Source of the DNA: Rhizobiaceae bacterium
GTDB taxonomy: Bacteria > Pseudomonadota > Alphaproteobacteria > Rhizobiales > Rhizobiaceae
Reading direction: 5' to 3'
Length of the DNA stretch: 64,000 bases
Assembly: GCA_028281105.1 (NCBI GenBank)
Contig: JANQKQ010000051.1
Coordinates: 49,027-113,026 of the forward strand
Part shown: piece after piece, positions 17,046 to 26,110 of the stretch
How positions within the stretch are numbered: position 1 is the first letter of the stretch
How the letters are laid out: each line of letters opens with the position of its first letter
The notes under the pieces: model-generated
What the model saw: the letters and a program-made list of their open reading frames with translations, nothing else
Told to the model about the DNA's origin: nothing
The model's database searches: none
Position numbers and translations under genes: made by a program

Positions 17046-17797
17046 TGCGCACAATCGTTGAAAAAATCATCGGGGCCGGCAGGCCGGCCCCGGTTCTCCT
17101 CTTCCTGGCCGCCGCCCTATTCGCGGCAGCCACGGCGGGCTGGTCGGCGGTGTGGTGGTTCACCGACCGGCCGGCGTCGCCGACGATGGTTTCGATCAAG
17201 CTGGACAGCGGCGTGGTTGTTCGCGTCGCCCGGTTCGAGGTATCGGTAGCCGACTGGAACCGCTGCCACACGGACGGCGCATGCACGCTGCGGCTCAAAA
17301 GCAAGGGACGCACAGCCGACGAGCGCACCCCCGCCGTGGGGCTCAACTGGTTCGACGTCGGCGAATACCTGGTCTGGATCGCCGAGCGCACCGATCAGGC
17401 GTTCCGCCTTCCCAATGTGGAGGAGTGGCAGGCGATCGCCCGCGAGGTGCTGCCCGAGCCTGCGCCGCCGCGGTTCACCGACCCAAGGCTTTCCTGGGCG
17501 TCCGCCTACGCAATCGACCGGCCGGTGAGCCGGCGGCTACGTGAAAGCGGCTCGTTCAGCACGACCACCACAGGCATCGCCGATCTCGACGGCAATGTGT
17601 GGGAGTGGACCGGCGAATGCTATGGCGGCGAGGCGGGCAACGCCGGTGCGGGAAAATGCCCCGCATACTGGGTCGCCGGCGAGCACATGGCGGTGATCCC
17701 GGTATTCACCCGCGACCCCGCCCGCGGCGGCTGCGCGGTCGGCGTACCGCCGGCCCACCTGGGCTTGCGGCTGGTAGCCGACATCCCTGCCGGTTGA
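17045..17797 (+). CDS. nirV: NirV, formylglycine-generating-enzyme-like protein
   Basis: A 250-residue protein with an N-terminal membrane anchor (about 18 to 40) and a periplasmic FGE-sulfatase domain. Recognisable segments are ARFEVSVADWNRC, GLNWFDVGEYLVWI, FRLPNVEEWQAIAREV and LDGNVWEWTGEC. NirV genes follow nirK in many denitrifiers. A role in NirK maturation or copper loading has been suggested but not proved. The start is 26 bases after nirK, so the two share a transcript. The start codon overlaps an inverted repeat. Confidence 0.9.
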   Translation: MRTIVEKIIGAGRPAPVLLFLAAALFAAATAGWSAVWWFTDRPASPTMVSIKLDSGVVVRVARFEVSVADWNRCHTDGACTLRLKSKGRTADERTPAVGLNWFDVGEYLVWIAERTDQAFRLPNVEEWQAIAREVLPEPAPPRFTDPRLSWASAYAIDRPVSRRLRESGSFSTTTTGIADLDGNVWEWTGECYGGEAGNAGAGKCPAYWVAGEHMAVIPVFTRDPARGGCAVGVPPAHLGLRLVADIPAG

Positions 17798-17910
17798 AGC
17801 TCTTGATTTTTCAAGCGATTTTCCCTGAACGGCCCGTTCAGCTTCGGTTCAGCCCGATTTCGCCATATTGGCACGCAACAACCAAGACCAACCAAACAGG
17901 ACGCGTAGCC

Positions 17911-18384
17911 ATGAAACATCTTTCCAAAACCAAACCGGTCGCCCTGACCTTGGCAGCGGCAATCGCGATGAGTGCGGCCCTGCCGACCACCAGGGCCCAC
18001 GCCGGCAACGGCGGCGAGCTTATCGCAGCCGGCCTGCTCGGCCTCGCGGTCGGCGCGATCATCACCGATATGTCGAACTACCGCCAGGCGCGCGCCAACG
18101 TCTACCACAGCGCACCCTACGGCTTTGCGCCGCCCACCCCGGTCGGCCCGCAATATGGTGTCGTCTCCTATCCCGAACCGGTAACCGCCGCTCCCCTGCA
18201 CACACCTCGCCACCACCGCGGCAACCCGCACGTCATCACTTACGAAGAAGCCATGGTCGGCCCGCCGGAACCGTGGAGCCAGGGCTGGTATCACTACTGC
18301 CAGGCGACGTTCCGCACCTTCGACCCTGCTTCAGGCACCTATATGGGCTACGACGGCCGCCGCCACTTCTGCGTAGCGAAGTAG
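17911..18384 (+). CDS. BA14K-like secreted protein
   Basis: A 157-residue exported protein. The signal peptide runs to about ALPTTRAHA (residue 31). A short Gly/Ala-rich hydrophobic stretch follows (LIAAGLLGLAVGAIITD). The C-terminal YCQATFRTFDPASGTYMGYD plus RRHFC is the hallmark of the BA14K family first described in Brucella, reported there as immunoreactive and lectin-like. It probably sits in the membrane or periplasm. The ATG at 17911 is chosen because it gives the signal peptide. A strong terminator follows 36 bases after the stop. Confidence 0.85.
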   Translation: MKHLSKTKPVALTLAAAIAMSAALPTTRAHAGNGGELIAAGLLGLAVGAIITDMSNYRQARANVYHSAPYGFAPPTPVGPQYGVVSYPEPVTAAPLHTPRHHRGNPHVITYEEAMVGPPEPWSQGWYHYCQATFRTFDPASGTYMGYDGRRHFCVAK

Positions 18385-18419
18385 CGTCACCCGCCCGTTC
18401 GAACAGGTCACGCGTTCAG

Positions 18420-18447
18420 CCCCGCGCCAACCCGGCGCGGGGTTTTT
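18420..18447 (+). terminator. intrinsic terminator after the BA14K-like gene
   Basis: The perfect 9-base stem CCCCGCGCC / GGCGCGGGG with a 5-base loop is followed by TTTTT. It also separates this gene from the convergent gene that ends at 18494. Confidence 0.9.
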
Positions 18448-18493
18448 CATTTGTACTGAGTTAGATGCTGTCGGCGCCGAACCGGCCTGACGT

Positions 18494-18769
18494 TCAATCG
18501 CCGGGGAACGGCTGAATGGCATCCGCCCCGCTGCCCTGATTCAACAGGGTGCGATGATAGCAAAGCGGGCAATCGGCATCATCGGTGCCGGCGGGCGGAC
18601 TGACCGGCCCGTAAATCTGGCGGTTGGTGCCGGTAATGATGAAGTCGATGCCCGGATCGACATCTTGGGCGGTGGCGTCCTGATGATTGGCGGCATACGC
18701 CGCTCCGCCGACAAGGCTGGTTGCGGCGAGCAGGAATGCGATTGCCAAAGTTACGATGTTACGGCTCAT
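18494..18769 (-). CDS. small secreted protein of unknown function
   Basis: A 91-residue protein, not recognised. The signal peptide is MSRNIVTLAIAFLLAATSLV with cleavage near AAYA (about residue 27). The mature part is about 64 residues and acidic, with one Cys pair, CPLC, near residue 67. It could hold a disulfide or a metal. The start at 18769 is preferred because it gives the signal peptide directly. It lies downstream of trigger factor on the same strand, with a 109-base gap. Confidence 0.6.
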   Translation of the reverse strand: MSRNIVTLAIAFLLAATSLVGGAAYAANHQDATAQDVDPGIDFIITGTNRQIYGPVSPPAGTDDADCPLCYHRTLLNQGSGADAIQPFPGD

Positions 18770-18878
18770 GATCTGCGCTCTGGCTGAATTGAGATAGATT
18801 GCGGGCAATACCCGCGCCCCTGCGCATTCACACTACGCCGTCATGGTTAGGTTTTGGTAAACAACCGAAGGGGTAAGA

Positions 18879-20219
18879 CTATTCGTCTTCGATGGCGGTC
18901 AACTCATCGACCGAGACGTTCTTGTCGGTCACTTTGGCGACCGACATGATATAGTCGACCACCTTGTCCTCATACAACGGCGCACGCAGACCCGCCACCG
19001 CGTCGGGATGGTTCTGGAAGTGCTCAATCACCTGCTGTTCGCGGCCGGGATACTGACGCACATGGTCCTGGATCGCCCGCTGCAGCTCTTCTTCGGTGAT
19101 CTGCACATTCTGCGACTCGCCGACTGAACCCAGCACCAGGCCGAGGCGTACCCGGCGCTCCGCCAGCTTGCGATACTCCTCGCGCGCGTCCTCCTCGGTG
19201 GTGTCTTCGTCAGCGAAGCTGGTGCCGGCATGCTCCATCTCGTGGGTCAGCTGGTGCCAGATGTTGTCGAATTCCTGCTCGACCATCTTTTGCGGCATGT
19301 CCATTTTGGTCTGTTCGTCGAGCTGATCGAGAATCTGCCGTTTGACCTTGGCGCGGGTGTAGGTGCCCCGCTGGCTTTCCATCTGCATGCGCACCACCTC
19401 GCGCAGTCGGTCGGCGCTCTCCAGGCCCAACTGCTTGGCGAGTTCGTCGTCGAGGGTCAGTTCGCCGGGCTTCTCGACCTGCTTGACCACCACGTCGAAC
19501 TCGGCGTCCTTACCGGCCAGGTGCGCGGCCGTGTAGTCGGCCGGGAAGGTCACCTTCAGCGTGAACTCGTCACCGGCTTTCTTGCCGGTCAGCTGCTCCT
19601 CGAAGCCGGGAATGAACGTGCCCGAGCCCAGCACCAGCTTGGCGTCCGTGTCGGCACCGCCGTCGAATGCCTCGCCGTCGATCTTGCCCACGTAATCGAT
19701 GGTAATGCGGTCTTTTGCCGCTGCCTTGCCCGACTTTTCCGAATACGGACGCGCTGTCTCGGCAATCGCGAGCGCCTGTTCGTCTACTTCATCATCGCTC
19801 ACTTCCGCGATCGGCCGTTCGACCTCCAGCTTGTCCAGCGCGGGAACCTCGAACTCGGGCAGCACCTCGTAGGATACTTTGAATTCGAAGTCGCGCTTGC
19901 CCGCCAGAATCTGCTCGGCCTCGCCCTCGTCCTCGGTCATGGTGACCGACGGCTGCTGCGCTGCCTTTTCGCCGCGCTCCACCAGCACCTCGCCGGTGCG
20001 TTTGTTGATGATTTCATTGACGATTTCCGCCATTGCCTGCTTGCCGTAGATCTTACGCAAGTGGCTGACGGGCACTTTGCCCTGGCGGAATCCGTTCAGT
20101 CGGACCTGGCCTTTCAAGTCCTCCAGCCGCCCAACAAGCTGGGACTCCATGTCTTGCTGCGGAATGGTAATCGTCAATTCCCGCAACAGTCCGTCATTGA
20201 CGGTTTCGGTAACCTGCAT
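18879..20219 (-). CDS. tig: trigger factor
   Basis: Ribosome-bound chaperone and peptidyl-prolyl isomerase that meets nascent chains. It has 446 residues. The ribosome-binding signature GFRQGKVP is near residue 43. The FKBP-type domain begins [19 protein letters not shown] near residue 165. The long helical C-terminal chaperone domain follows. The start at 20219 ([14 protein letters not shown]) matches the family, while the 35-codon upstream extension does not. clpP, a common neighbour, is not downstream here. Confidence 0.96.
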   Translation of the reverse strand: MQVTETVNDGLLRELTITIPQQDMESQLVGRLEDLKGQVRLNGFRQGKVPVSHLRKIYGKQAMAEIVNEIINKRTGEVLVERGEKAAQQPSVTMTEDEGEAEQILAGKRDFEFKVSYEVLPEFEVPALDKLEVERPIAEVSDDEVDEQALAIAETARPYSEKSGKAAAKDRITIDYVGKIDGEAFDGGADTDAKLVLGSGTFIPGFEEQLTGKKAGDEFTLKVTFPADYTAAHLAGKDAEFDVVVKQVEKPGELTLDDELAKQLGLESADRLREVVRMQMESQRGTYTRAKVKRQILDQLDEQTKMDMPQKMVEQEFDNIWHQLTHEMEHAGTSFADEDTTEEDAREEYRKLAERRVRLGLVLGSVGESQNVQITEEELQRAIQDHVRQYPGREQQVIEHFQNHPDAVAGLRAPLYEDKVVDYIMSVAKVTDKNVSVDELTAIEDE

Positions 20220-20501
20220 CTGTAGATCCTGCTTTCGATCCGGCCCCGACGGCGGGCCAAAATCCGGCGTCCCAATCGGACGGCGGGCCATAGCATGGCG
20301 ATGGTTCGCCGACAAGGCAATCACGCGGTTTCATCGCGTTCCACGGCGCGGCGGGCAAGGCGCGCTCAAACCGATGCACCTCGACGTATGAAGCTCGAAC
20401 CCAAAGGGTTCGCAAGCGCGACCGCGCGCCGGCTGGTCAGGCCGCGTCATCGCAGGCCCGCGCGAAGCGAGGAAGTACCGTGAGATACATAAACTAGGAA
20501 C
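20220..20501. other. intergenic region upstream of tig with a palindrome
   Basis: No gene is seen between tig and the hairpin repeat. It contains the 17-base inverted repeat CGAACCC-AAA-GGGTTCG at 20396-20412. Its arms are perfect, and it could be an operator or an RNA hairpin in the tig leader. No convincing promoter was picked. Confidence 0.4.
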
Positions 20502-20593
20502 CCGTCAGGCTCTCGGCGTTTCTGCGAAACGCCTGCCGGCGATGCGCCTCGGGTCTTGGCAAACTCGGAAGGCATTTTGCGAAGCAAAATGCC
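20502..20593 (-). repeat. tRNA-linked two-hairpin repeat, copy 2 (behind tRNA-Leu)
   Basis: A 92-base element beginning 3 bases after the tRNA-Leu CCA on the minus strand. It is homologous to 10724-10816 in the same orientation. Both hairpins are perfect here: 20571-20593 has 10-base arms (GGCATTTTGC / GCAAAATGCC) and 20515-20533 has 8-base arms (GGCGTTTC / GAAACGCC). The sequence between the hairpins is conserved but diverged, as is the CCGTCAGGCTCTCGG end. Confidence 0.8.
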
Positions 20594-20596
20594 TGT

Positions 20597-20681
20597 TGGT
20601 GCGGGTAGAGAGATTTGAACTCCCACGCCTTGCGGCACCAGATCCTAAATCTGGCGTGTCTACCAGTTTCACCATACCCGC
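20597..20681 (-). tRNA. tRNA-Leu (TAG)
   Basis: An 85-base tRNA with encoded CCA and a long variable arm. The acceptor is GCGGGTA / TACCCGC. The anticodon stem CCAGA/TCTGG encloses TTTAGGA, with anticodon TAG. The class II variable arm (TGCCGC AAG GCGT) identifies it as Leu. Confidence 0.96.
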
Positions 20682-20824
20682 ATTGCGCGCGGGCGCCCGG
20701 TTATCGCCTTTCGGCCGCCGGCATCGCCGCTTGCACGCGCCTCTATAGCATCGGCAAATTCGGCGACAAAGGGAAATCACCTCGCGGCTCAGGCCGTGTC
20801 GGCATGTGTCGCCCGGCGGCGATC

Positions 20825-20968
20825 CTATGCCTTGGCGAGCACGAACAGCATTGAGAAGATCACCGCCGCAAAACCGACCAGCGGCAGCGGCAGTTGCAGA
20901 GTTTCGGGAATCTGATCCAGATAGGCAAGAATGCTGACCGACACCGCCAGTATCGCGATCAACTGCAT
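20825..20968 (-). CDS. 47-residue membrane protein with a near-perfect ribosome-binding site
   Basis: A short gene starting at ATG 20968. The full AAGGAGGT anti-16S complement sits 7 bases upstream (20976-20983). The product begins MQLIAILAVSVSILAYLDQI and continues with a second helix (LVGFAAVIFSMLFVLAKA), joined by a Pro-rich turn. Two membrane helices are predicted. It is not recognised. The strong ribosome-binding site and the hydrophobic pattern make it a likely real gene, and its size makes it easy to miss. Confidence 0.7.
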   Translation of the reverse strand: MQLIAILAVSVSILAYLDQIPETLQLPLPLVGFAAVIFSMLFVLAKA

Positions 20969-21169
20969 GGGGTGGACCTCCTTCTTTAAAGGTGTCCCTA
21001 CCCTTTTTCCGCCCTCCGTCCGATCACAACCTAAACCGAAACGAGGCGATTTGCATCAAAAGCCATCGGTTAACGTTTCGGGTTAAGGTAAACCGGTTGT
21101 GCGCCCGCACCGATCGTCAAATCGGAGAAATTCGGGCCGGACAAGCCGACGTGAACATGGCGAGCATCA

Positions 21170-21841
21170 ATGAACATTACCCAAGCAATTCAGGCCCGCA
21201 CATCGACGCGGGCCTTCACCGATGAGCCGGTTGACCCGCAAGCCATCGTGCGCGCGCTGCAGGTTGCCGCACGCGCGCCGTCGGGCGGCAATCTGCAGCC
21301 GTGGCGAATCTGTCTGCTGACCGGCGAGCGCCTGGCCGAATTCCGAGCGCTGATGGAGACGAGACTGGCGGGCACGCCACACCCCGACGGCGACGCGGCG
21401 GAATACCGGGTATATCCACCCGGCTTGAAGGAGCCCTACCGCACCAGCCGGTTCCGCGTGGGCGAACAGATGTACGCCCTTCTGGGCATCGAACGCGAGG
21501 ACAAGGCGAAGCGGCTGGAGTGGTTTGCCAACAATTATCGGTTCTTCGGTGCGCCGGCGGCGATCTTTTGCTTCGTCGACCGCGTGATGGGTCCGCCACA
21601 ATGGTCGGATCTGGGCATGTTTCTGCAGACCTTCATGCTGTTGATGGTTGAGCAGGGTCTCGCTACCTGTGCCCAGGAGGCATGGGCCGCCTACCCGCGC
21701 ACCGTGGGCGAGTTCTGCAAGGTGCCGGACGAATGGATGCTGTTCTGCGGCATGGCCATCGGCCACGCCGACCCGGAACACCCGGTCAATCGACTGCTCA
21801 CAGAGCGCGAGCCGCCCGAAGTCTGGCTGAATGTGCTGTAA
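21170..21841 (+). CDS. nitroreductase family protein
   Basis: A 223-residue FMN-dependent NAD(P)H oxidoreductase. The N-terminal ARTSTRAFTDEPVD and ARAPSGGNLQPWRICLLTG segments bind FMN. The central SDLGMFLQTFMLLMVEQGLA and final FCGMAIGHADPEHPVN are typical of the family. It could reduce nitroaromatics, quinones or flavins. The native substrate is unknown. It is probably monocistronic, downstream of an AT-richer gap. Confidence 0.9.
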   Translation: MNITQAIQARTSTRAFTDEPVDPQAIVRALQVAARAPSGGNLQPWRICLLTGERLAEFRALMETRLAGTPHPDGDAAEYRVYPPGLKEPYRTSRFRVGEQMYALLGIEREDKAKRLEWFANNYRFFGAPAAIFCFVDRVMGPPQWSDLGMFLQTFMLLMVEQGLATCAQEAWAAYPRTVGEFCKVPDEWMLFCGMAIGHADPEHPVNRLLTEREPPEVWLNVL

Positions 21842-21918
21842 GTGGCCGTTCGCGACCGCCGGCAAACCAGGCCGGCGCCTGGATTAGCGGCAAAAGCTCC
21901 GCCGAGACTCCGGGAAGC

Positions 21919-22281
21919 TCAATCTCCAGGGCAGCCGCGATCGAGCCCGAGAAGCATCTGTTCGAGAAATCCGACCATGTTTTTCGAACTGGCGATCGAA
22001 CGCTCCAGCTCGGCAATCTTGTCCTGAACAATCGCCCGGGCCGCTTCGGTGCCGCAGGCGCCGTCAAGCGCAGAATACAACTGCTTCAGATCGCTGATCG
22101 ACAGGCCGGCCTCGCGTGCCTCGACAATGAACCGCAGCCGTTCGAGCGACTCCGGCGAATATTCCCGGTAGTTGTTCGTCTGACTGTCGCCGGCACACGA
22201 GGCGATTAGCCCCTCCCGCTCGTAGAAGCGGATGGTGTCGCGGCTCAATCCGGCCTGTTTCGCCAACTCGCCAATTCTCAT
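21919..22281 (-). CDS. MerR-family transcriptional regulator
   Basis: A 120-residue MerR regulator. The winged helix is MRIGELAKQAGLSRDTIRFY, followed by EREGLI. A dimerisation helix spans about 80 to 110. Cysteines sit at about 75 in DGACG and 117 in RGCPGD, roughly where metal- or redox-sensing MerR proteins bind their signal. Which inducer applies cannot be read. It diverges from the DoxX gene, 89 bases apart, and most likely controls it from a promoter including TTGACT at about 22302. Confidence 0.88.
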   Translation of the reverse strand: MRIGELAKQAGLSRDTIRFYEREGLIASCAGDSQTNNYREYSPESLERLRFIVEAREAGLSISDLKQLYSALDGACGTEAARAIVQDKIAELERSIASSKNMVGFLEQMLLGLDRGCPGD

Positions 22282-22370
22282 TGGTCGCGCAGTTCATTGA
22301 AGTGTTGACTATGGTCCATTGTTCTAATATTTTCCGACCGCTTAATCAATCGCTGACGGGATAGACGATC

Positions 22371-22733
22371 ATGGACAGTATCAAACGTTATGGAATCTGG
22401 GTTGCAATAGCAATTTGCGTGGTCGCCTTTGCCGGAGCCGGCGGCGCAAAGCTGGCCGGCGTGCCGATGGTGCATGAAGCGTTTGCCAAGATGGGCCTGC
22501 CCGGCTGGTTTGGATATTTCATCGGCGCCTGTGAGCTGGCCGGCGCCATCGGCCTGCTGATCCGCCCGCTGAGCGCCTGGGCGGCCGGTGGTCTTGCGAT
22601 CATCATGGTCGGCGCAACCTACTTCCACATCACGAACCCACCGCTGTCCGAGGGCGTGCCGGCGATCGTGCTGCTGCTGCTTTCGATATTCATCTTCACC
22701 CGCAGACGCGAATCCATGCTCGCGCTCAGGTGA
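22371..22733 (+). CDS. DoxX-family membrane protein
   Basis: A 120-residue protein with four membrane helices and the DoxX layout. The first helix ends in AGGAKLAGVPMVHEAF. GYFIGACELAGAIGLLIRPL is the second, AAGGLAIIMVGATYFHI the third, and AIVLLLLSIFIFTRRR the last. DoxX proteins appear in sulfur and oxidative-stress settings, with poorly defined roles. It is divergent from the MerR gene, which suggests an inducible stress function. Confidence 0.85.
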   Translation: MDSIKRYGIWVAIAICVVAFAGAGGAKLAGVPMVHEAFAKMGLPGWFGYFIGACELAGAIGLLIRPLSAWAAGGLAIIMVGATYFHITNPPLSEGVPAIVLLLLSIFIFTRRRESMLALR

Positions 22734-22845
22734 GCGAATCATCACACGGCCAACGAAGGCTCCAAGCCGAAAGCAAGATGCGTGAAGCCGGCCGGTCCCG
22801 GCCCTCAACGGCCTGATCGTCGAAGCCAGCTTCGCCCAGCGCCAA

Positions 22846-23262
22846 CTAGCCGAACGTCGCGCCCGTCTGGCGCGGCGACAGGCGGATCAACCGCGACGTC
22901 CTGACCGCCGCCGTTCGGTGGCGCACCGCTTTCTGGTAGTCGGGGTTGCGGATCATGCCGATGAACGCCTCCGCGGACGGGTATTCGGCGATGAAGCACA
23001 GGTCCCACGCCTCGTCGGCCGGGCCGGTCAGGGTCAGTTGGAAGTCCCCTGACCAGACGATCTTGCCGCCCAGCGCCTGGAAGATCGGCCCACTCTCACG
23101 CGCGTATGCGGCATAGGCCTCCTGGCCGGTGATCATCACGCCGTCATCATAGACCGCCGTATCTTTCAGGCGGACCAGGTTCAGCATGTGAATCTTGCCC
23201 TCGCGCGGCAGATCCTTGAACAAGCGAAACCGCTCTCGGTCCGGGTCAACGTAAGTTTCCAT
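22846..23262 (-). CDS. DUF1330 domain protein
   Basis: A 138-residue soluble protein. The DUF1330 ferredoxin-like core is recognisable from HMLNLVRLKD, GQEAYAAYARESGPIFQALG and FIAEYPSAEAFIGMIRNPDY. Such dimeric alpha-beta barrels bind small molecules. No function is established. The C-terminal 20 residues are Arg-rich. It follows the RND pair on the same strand only distantly, and is upstream of a 112-base gap. Confidence 0.8.
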   Translation of the reverse strand: METYVDPDRERFRLFKDLPREGKIHMLNLVRLKDTAVYDDGVMITGQEAYAAYARESGPIFQALGGKIVWSGDFQLTLTGPADEAWDLCFIAEYPSAEAFIGMIRNPDYQKAVRHRTAAVRTSRLIRLSPRQTGATFG

Positions 23263-23294
23263 AGTCCCCCCTGTCCGCAGGGCCGTCTGCCTAC

Positions 23295-23819
23295 CTACGG
23301 TCTGCGCACGAAGTCCACTGCCCCGGCCGGCACATAGTCCTTGGCTTGATCGTCGTAGGTGAAAAAGTCGGAGCGAAATCCGCCCGAGGTCATGCGCACC
23401 ACCTGGCGAACCCGGATGAGCTTGTTGGAATTGTTCTCCACGAACGTCGAATCGAGCAGGATCGCCTCCCCCTGGGTCCGGCCCGAGGATTTGGTCATCT
23501 GCGCATTGGCGGTCGGCGCCAGGAATGCACCGCTCAGCCGGTTGCCGGCGTGGCTGATCTCACCGGAGACGCGGCGCGCGCCCTGGGAGGTGGCGCACCT
23601 GCCGCTCACTTTCAGCTTCGCGGTGCCGTCATATTGGTTGCGCAACTGGCAGGTGACGCGCTGGCGCTCCTCGCCCGACGTGATGATCGCTATCCCGCGG
23701 CCGCGGAAGCTGCCATCCATGCGTTCGAACAGCGAGGCCGCGTCGGCCCATGCGCCGCTGGGCGCCATCCCCGCGGCCAGGACACCGACGATGGTGAGCG
23801 TGCGGATCATTGTTGTCAT
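23295..23819 (-). CDS. exported protein paired with the MMPL transporter
   Basis: A 174-residue protein with a signal peptide (MIRTLTIVGVLAAGMAPSGAWA). The mature domain is beta-rich, with segments FRGRGIAIITSGEERQRVTC and TAKLKVSGRCATSQG containing two Cys. I do not recognise a named family. Its ATG overlaps the transporter stop by 4 bases (ATGA), so the two are translated together. It may be the periplasmic partner or a lipid-handling accessory of the exporter. This is inference from context only. A start 9 bases later (MIRTL) is equally possible. Confidence 0.7.
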   Translation of the reverse strand: MTTMIRTLTIVGVLAAGMAPSGAWADAASLFERMDGSFRGRGIAIITSGEERQRVTCQLRNQYDGTAKLKVSGRCATSQGARRVSGEISHAGNRLSGAFLAPTANAQMTKSSGRTQGEAILLDSTFVENNSNKLIRVRQVVRMTSGGFRSDFFTYDDQAKDYVPAGAVDFVRRP

Positions 23820-26110
23820 GCGGAGGTCGCCTTCTGCGTCTTCCGGCCAAACGAGCCGGGTATCCACTCCCTCAAAGCCAATACATTGGACGGAAGTATG
23901 GCCAGGTTGGAAATGAGCGCGATGACCAGGGTCGCGATCATCAGCCGGCCGAGGATGGGTACCATCGGCAGGGAGCTGATCTGCGTGACCAGGGTGGCGA
24001 CGCACAAGATCATGGTCGATGCGCCCAGCGCGGGCCCGACTTCGCGCATCGCCTCGCGCACGCCATCGCGCACGCCCATACCGGCGCGGCGCGCCTGCTC
24101 GAACATGTTGATGACGTGCACCGCATTGTCGACGGCGATGCCGAAAGCCACCGTAAGCGAGATCACCTCCGACATGTTGACGCTGCCACCACGCATATAC
24201 AGGAAAAGCTCGATCGTCAGGATCGGCAGCAGGTTGGGGGTCGCCGCCGCCAGCGCCATGATGGGCGAGCGGGTGGCAACCCCGATGATGGTGATGCCGA
24301 GGAAGATGGCGATCAGCAGGCTTGTGCGTAACTGGTTGATTAGTCTGGTGAATTCCTCGGCCATAAGCACGGGCAGGCCGGAGATCAGCAAATTGTCGAA
24401 TCCGGCCTCGGCCAGGTTGGCCCGCATGCGCGCGACCTGATCGCCGGTGGTATTGATCGACTGGCCGGATGAGATCCGCACCGAAATCTGCATCGAGCGT
24501 GAATCGTTGGAGATGTAGTTGGAGCGCACCGCCGGCGCCGCGTCCTGTAGATCGCGCGCGATGCGCTCGATCGCCGCCTCGCTGTCGAGAGACTGCCAGA
24601 CGGCGTTGAGCGAGGCGATCTGCGACGGCGCGAACTGACGTCCCAGAACGGCCTCGACCTCGCTCAGCAGTTCCCGGTTTTCGCGCGCGCCGAGATCGTC
24701 GGGCTGCGCCATCGGCACCGAGATGTAGACCAGGGAGGCGCCGCCAAGCGCATCGTTGTACAGCCGCTCGGCCGTTCTGGTATCCGACTTGAACGGCAGG
24801 TAGTCGGTGATTCGGTACTCGGCGCGAATCGCGTTGTGCACGAAACCCAACGCCACCACCGCCGCAATCGCACCCAGACATAGGACAACCGGGCGCGGCG
24901 CGACGAAATTGTGAAACCGTTCACCCAGCCGGGTGAAGGCCGGCGTGCGGACCTTGCCCGGCCGTATCAGGCCCGCCCGGATCGCCCAATAGGCGGCGAG
25001 CGGCATGCCGATGATGACCGCCAGGAAAGCCCCGGCAACCGCGCCGGCGCCCAGATAGGCGAACGTCTTGAGCGCGGAACTGGACGCGAACGAAAACGAA
25101 TAGAACGCCAGCGCGGTTGTGATCGAGGTCAGGGAGGACGCCGGCCCGACGCGCACGATCGCCTGGCGCAGATTGTCCTCCAGCCGGCCGCCTTCCACGT
25201 TGGATTTCTGCCAGCGGAAATACAGCACGATGCCGTCGGCGAACGCCAGGATCAGCGCGAGCGTTGGCAAAACCGTGGTCAGATAGTTGAGCGGCGTGTC
25301 GGTGGCCGAAAACAGGGCCAACACCCAAAGCGCGGTGAGCGCCGGCGGGATCGCGCAGATGAGCGCGCTCCACAGGCTGCCGAACACGTACAGGCCGATG
25401 CCGGTGCCCAGCAGCAGGCCGATCACGGTGAGTTTGAGCTGGTCGCTGACCAGCGCCTCGACGATGGTCAACCCTAACGGCGTCATTCCGGTGAACAGGA
25501 TTTCGAAGTCCGCCGGCGCCAACGCGCGCGCTTCGGCCCGCACGTTGGCGTAGCGTGCGTAGGAGACGCTGTCGGCGGTCCGGCCGGTTCCCTCCGGCTG
25601 TTCCAGCGTGATCTGTATGACCGCCGCGTTGTGCTCGGGTGAAATCAGTGCGTTCGCCTGCGGGCGCTCGACCAGCAGATCGGCGACCAGCTCGCTCGCC
25701 GTCTTGTCATCATCAAGGAACTCGGGGAAGAACGTCTGCAGGTCGCCGGTCTGCGGATCGAGGCGGGGCAACGAGAACAGCGAGGTCGCGCTGGCAACGC
25801 CCTCGGTCACCGACAGATCGAGCTGCAGGGTGCGCAGGTCCTCCAGCCCCTCCGCGCTCATCAGCCGGTCGGAGCGGATGATCAGCGCCACGTCACGGCC
25901 GGAGTCACGATATTGGTCCCTGCGGCTGAAAAACTCACGGAAGGCCTTGGTATCCTCCGCAAGCACCGCGGTAACATTGCCGTCGAACCGAACCGAAGGA
26001 ATCGACCACGCAGCAGCAGCCGACACCGCGACGACAAGCAGTGTGAACAGGATCGGGAACCGCAGGGCGGCCAGCCCGATCTTCTCCAGTCCGAAACCCA
26101 AACTCCACAT
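23816..26110 (-). CDS. MMPL/RND-family exporter
   Basis: A 764-residue transporter with two repeated halves. Each half has one N-terminal helix, a large periplasmic domain and a five-helix bundle. Helix 4 motifs are seen as LALILAFADGIVLYFRWQKS in the first half and VAFGIAVDNAVHVINMFEQA in the second, with the acidic proton-relay residue in each. Members export lipids or hydrophobic molecules; hopanoid transporter HpnN is a distant relative. The start ATG at 26110 (MWSLGFGLEKIG) is preferred over an upstream TTG. It is coupled to the exported protein downstream. Confidence 0.85.
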   Translation of the reverse strand: MWSLGFGLEKIGLAALRFPILFTLLVVAVSAAAAWSIPSVRFDGNVTAVLAEDTKAFREFFSRRDQYRDSGRDVALIIRSDRLMSAEGLEDLRTLQLDLSVTEGVASATSLFSLPRLDPQTGDLQTFFPEFLDDDKTASELVADLLVERPQANALISPEHNAAVIQITLEQPEGTGRTADSVSYARYANVRAEARALAPADFEILFTGMTPLGLTIVEALVSDQLKLTVIGLLLGTGIGLYVFGSLWSALICAIPPALTALWVLALFSATDTPLNYLTTVLPTLALILAFADGIVLYFRWQKSNVEGGRLEDNLRQAIVRVGPASSLTSITTALAFYSFSFASSSALKTFAYLGAGAVAGAFLAVIIGMPLAAYWAIRAGLIRPGKVRTPAFTRLGERFHNFVAPRPVVLCLGAIAAVVALGFVHNAIRAEYRITDYLPFKSDTRTAERLYNDALGGASLVYISVPMAQPDDLGARENRELLSEVEAVLGRQFAPSQIASLNAVWQSLDSEAAIERIARDLQDAAPAVRSNYISNDSRSMQISVRISSGQSINTTGDQVARMRANLAEAGFDNLLISGLPVLMAEEFTRLINQLRTSLLIAIFLGITIIGVATRSPIMALAAATPNLLPILTIELFLYMRGGSVNMSEVISLTVAFGIAVDNAVHVINMFEQARRAGMGVRDGVREAMREVGPALGASTMILCVATLVTQISSLPMVPILGRLMIATLVIALISNLAILPSNVLALREWIPGSFGRKTQKATSA

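Noticed and set aside
23820..24881. In-frame extension of the exported protein gene far into the MMPL transporter region
   Set aside because: It would fully overlap the transporter on the same strand. The transporter matches its family throughout, whereas the extension is low-complexity Arg/Gly-rich. The ATG at 23819 followed by a signal peptide is the sensible start.
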